Positions 63,186 to 64,000 of a stretch of DNA of 64,000 nt are shown piece after piece. The DNA is from JAEVLT01 sp044598425 (GTDB lineage: Bacteria > Bacillota > Bacilli > Bacillales > Cytobacillaceae): the NCBI GenBank assembly GCA_044598425.1, contig CP172536.1, positions 3,671,592 to 3,735,591 on the forward strand. The letters are read 5' to 3'. A model generated the notes under the pieces. It did not search any database. It had not been told where the DNA came from and saw nothing but the letters and a program-made list of their open reading frames with translations. Positions within the stretch are counted from its first letter, which is position 1. Each line of letters starts with the position of its first letter. The translations under genes were made by a program, and so were the position numbers.

Positions 63186-63259
63186 GGAAAAACACCTTCA
63201 ATTTTGGTTAGTCCAGCAAGCGGCGCTCCGTTCTTCCTAAGGATTAAAGTTAGAAAAAA

Positions 63260-63283
63260 GACCACTGAGACTTTTCAGTGGTC
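63260..63283 (-). terminator. Hairpin between rpmH and rnpA
   Basis: The stem GACCACTGA/TCAGTGGTC is followed on the minus strand by TTTTTTC. It overlaps the rpmH stop. It may reduce rnpA expression relative to rpmH. Confidence 0.72.
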
Positions 63284-63417
63284 TATGCTGATAATACTTT
63301 TCTTCCTTTACGGCGACGGCGAGCCAAAACTTTACGTCCGTTTGCTGAGCTCATTCGGCTGCGAAAGCCATGAACCTTACTATGTTTTCTTTTATTTGGT
63401 TGATAAGTTCTTTTCAT
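63283..63417 (-). CDS. rpmH: 50S ribosomal protein L34
   Basis: A 44-residue L34: MKRTYQPNKRKHSKVHGF, RSRMSSANGRKVLARRRRKG and RKVLSA. Length and sequence are standard. It is the gene next to the oriC/dnaA region, with GGAGGTG before the ATG. Confidence 0.97.
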   Translation of the reverse strand: MKRTYQPNKRKHSKVHGFRSRMSSANGRKVLARRRRKGRKVLSA

Positions 63418-63604
63418 CTATGACACCTCCCAAAGGAATAGCCCTAAAATTCAAATAGACAGTCTCAATCATTATATAGATGACAATCATTAATTGTCAA
63501 CTGTCTCTAGCCTTTTATGACCTATTTCCAGTTTTTTAATGTACAGCTGCGTTATTCGTTCTCACCTTAAAGCTCATCCATTAGCAAGTTTTCTTTTCAT
63601 CAAT

Positions 63605-63883
63605 TTATCCACAAATCAGCGCTGTGGATAAAAAAAACGACATTTTTTTCTGTTTGCACAACTTATCGACAGTTTTTGCACAAACCCATAGCTTGTGGAC
63701 AAATTCTATTCAAGTAATGTTATCGTTGTGGATAAACTCCGAAAAAACATTGCATCACTAACAATTATCTGGTATTATATTTGTGTTTTCACTCTGAATA
63801 ACCATCAAGAGAATTTTTATTATCCACAGATTGTGGATAAGGTGTGGATAATTATTCTAGCGTTCTGAAAAAACTTGTCCACA
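63605..63883. other. DnaA-box cluster of oriC (upstream of dnaA)
   Basis: Perfect TTATCCACA boxes or complements lie at 63605-63613, 63623-63631, 63727-63735, 63820-63828, 63832-63840 and 63843-63851. One-mismatch boxes lie at 63663-63671, 63694-63702 and 63875-63883. The 583-base stretch 63418-64000 holds no gene, matching the rpmH-dnaA gap of Bacillus, where part of oriC lies. The dnaA gene should begin just beyond the right edge. Confidence 0.9.
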
Positions 63884-64000
63884 ATAAGTGGATATTGTCG
63901 AAACTCCACTTTTATTCCTTATTATATATTTTTCCACAACCGGGCTTTTGTATATTTATAAATTAATAGATTTAAACTGTGAAATTCACTATTTGATCCT

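Overview
The window is the origin-proximal left arm of a low-to-moderate G+C, endospore-forming Bacillaceae chromosome. From right to left it carries DnaA boxes of oriC, rpmH, rnpA, yidC/spoIIIJ, jag, mnmE, mnmG, rsmG, noc, soj, spo0J, yyaC, a mscS-type gene, yyzM, yyaE, ychF, rpsF-ssb-rpsR, yybS, gdpP, rplI, dnaC, purA, a tRNA cluster, an M23 peptidase gene, walRKHIJ, htrC, yyzF and rlmH. This is the Bacillus subtilis gene order. Spo0J/Soj/Noc, YyaC and SpoIIIJ/Jag indicate a sporulating organism. Almost all core genes lie on the minus strand and are transcribed away from the origin at the right edge. The species cannot be fixed from the sequence. Layout: (1) 1-25371 is an AT-rich accessory island ending exactly at the 3' end of rlmH. 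An 18-bp sequence at the rlmH stop codon (25374-25391) recurs in direct orientation at 2192-2209 with one mismatch. The rlmH 3' end is the integration site of staphylococcal SCC elements, so 2.2-25.4 kb is best read as an SCC-like cassette. No ccr recombinase gene is visible. (2) The island holds a TIR/NDT-like/Mrr-like cluster (2582-6549), a truncated GmrSD-type gene cut by a decayed IS4 element, an AlwI-like type IIS restriction-modification pair (8604-12266), an ABC-type ATPase with an unusual Walker A (15104-17341), an ArsR-thioredoxin-ArsP-like metalloid operon (22172-23907), and IS66 (two copies), IS1182, IS21 and IS3 elements or remnants. It is a defence island under heavy insertion-sequence turnover. 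(3) 25372-33409 is rlmH, yyzF, htrC and the WalRK envelope-stress operon. (4) 33582-36221 is an M23 peptidase gene and four tRNAs, with a striking 3 x 147-bp tandem repeat in which each unit carries the first 27 nt of tRNA-Phe. (5) 36455-42903 is purA (with a PurBox pair), dnaC, rplI, gdpP and yybS. (6) 43082-45944 is a plus-strand DsrE plus sulfonate/nitrate-type ABC transporter cassette. (7) 45984-64000 covers ribosomal protein and ssb genes, ychF, a molybdopterin oxidoreductase, sporulation and segregation genes, tRNA-modification genes and the oriC-proximal set. How the genes work together: Soj/Spo0J act on parS sites (one in spo0J, one in walK, one near-match between ssb and rpsF). DnaA boxes cluster at the right edge, with extra pairs by jag and by rlmH. 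MnmE/MnmG modify tRNA, YidC/Jag/RnpA support membrane insertion and RNA metabolism, and WalRKHIJ with HtrC and the M23 enzyme handle cell-wall homeostasis. The island adds at least three candidate anti-phage modules.
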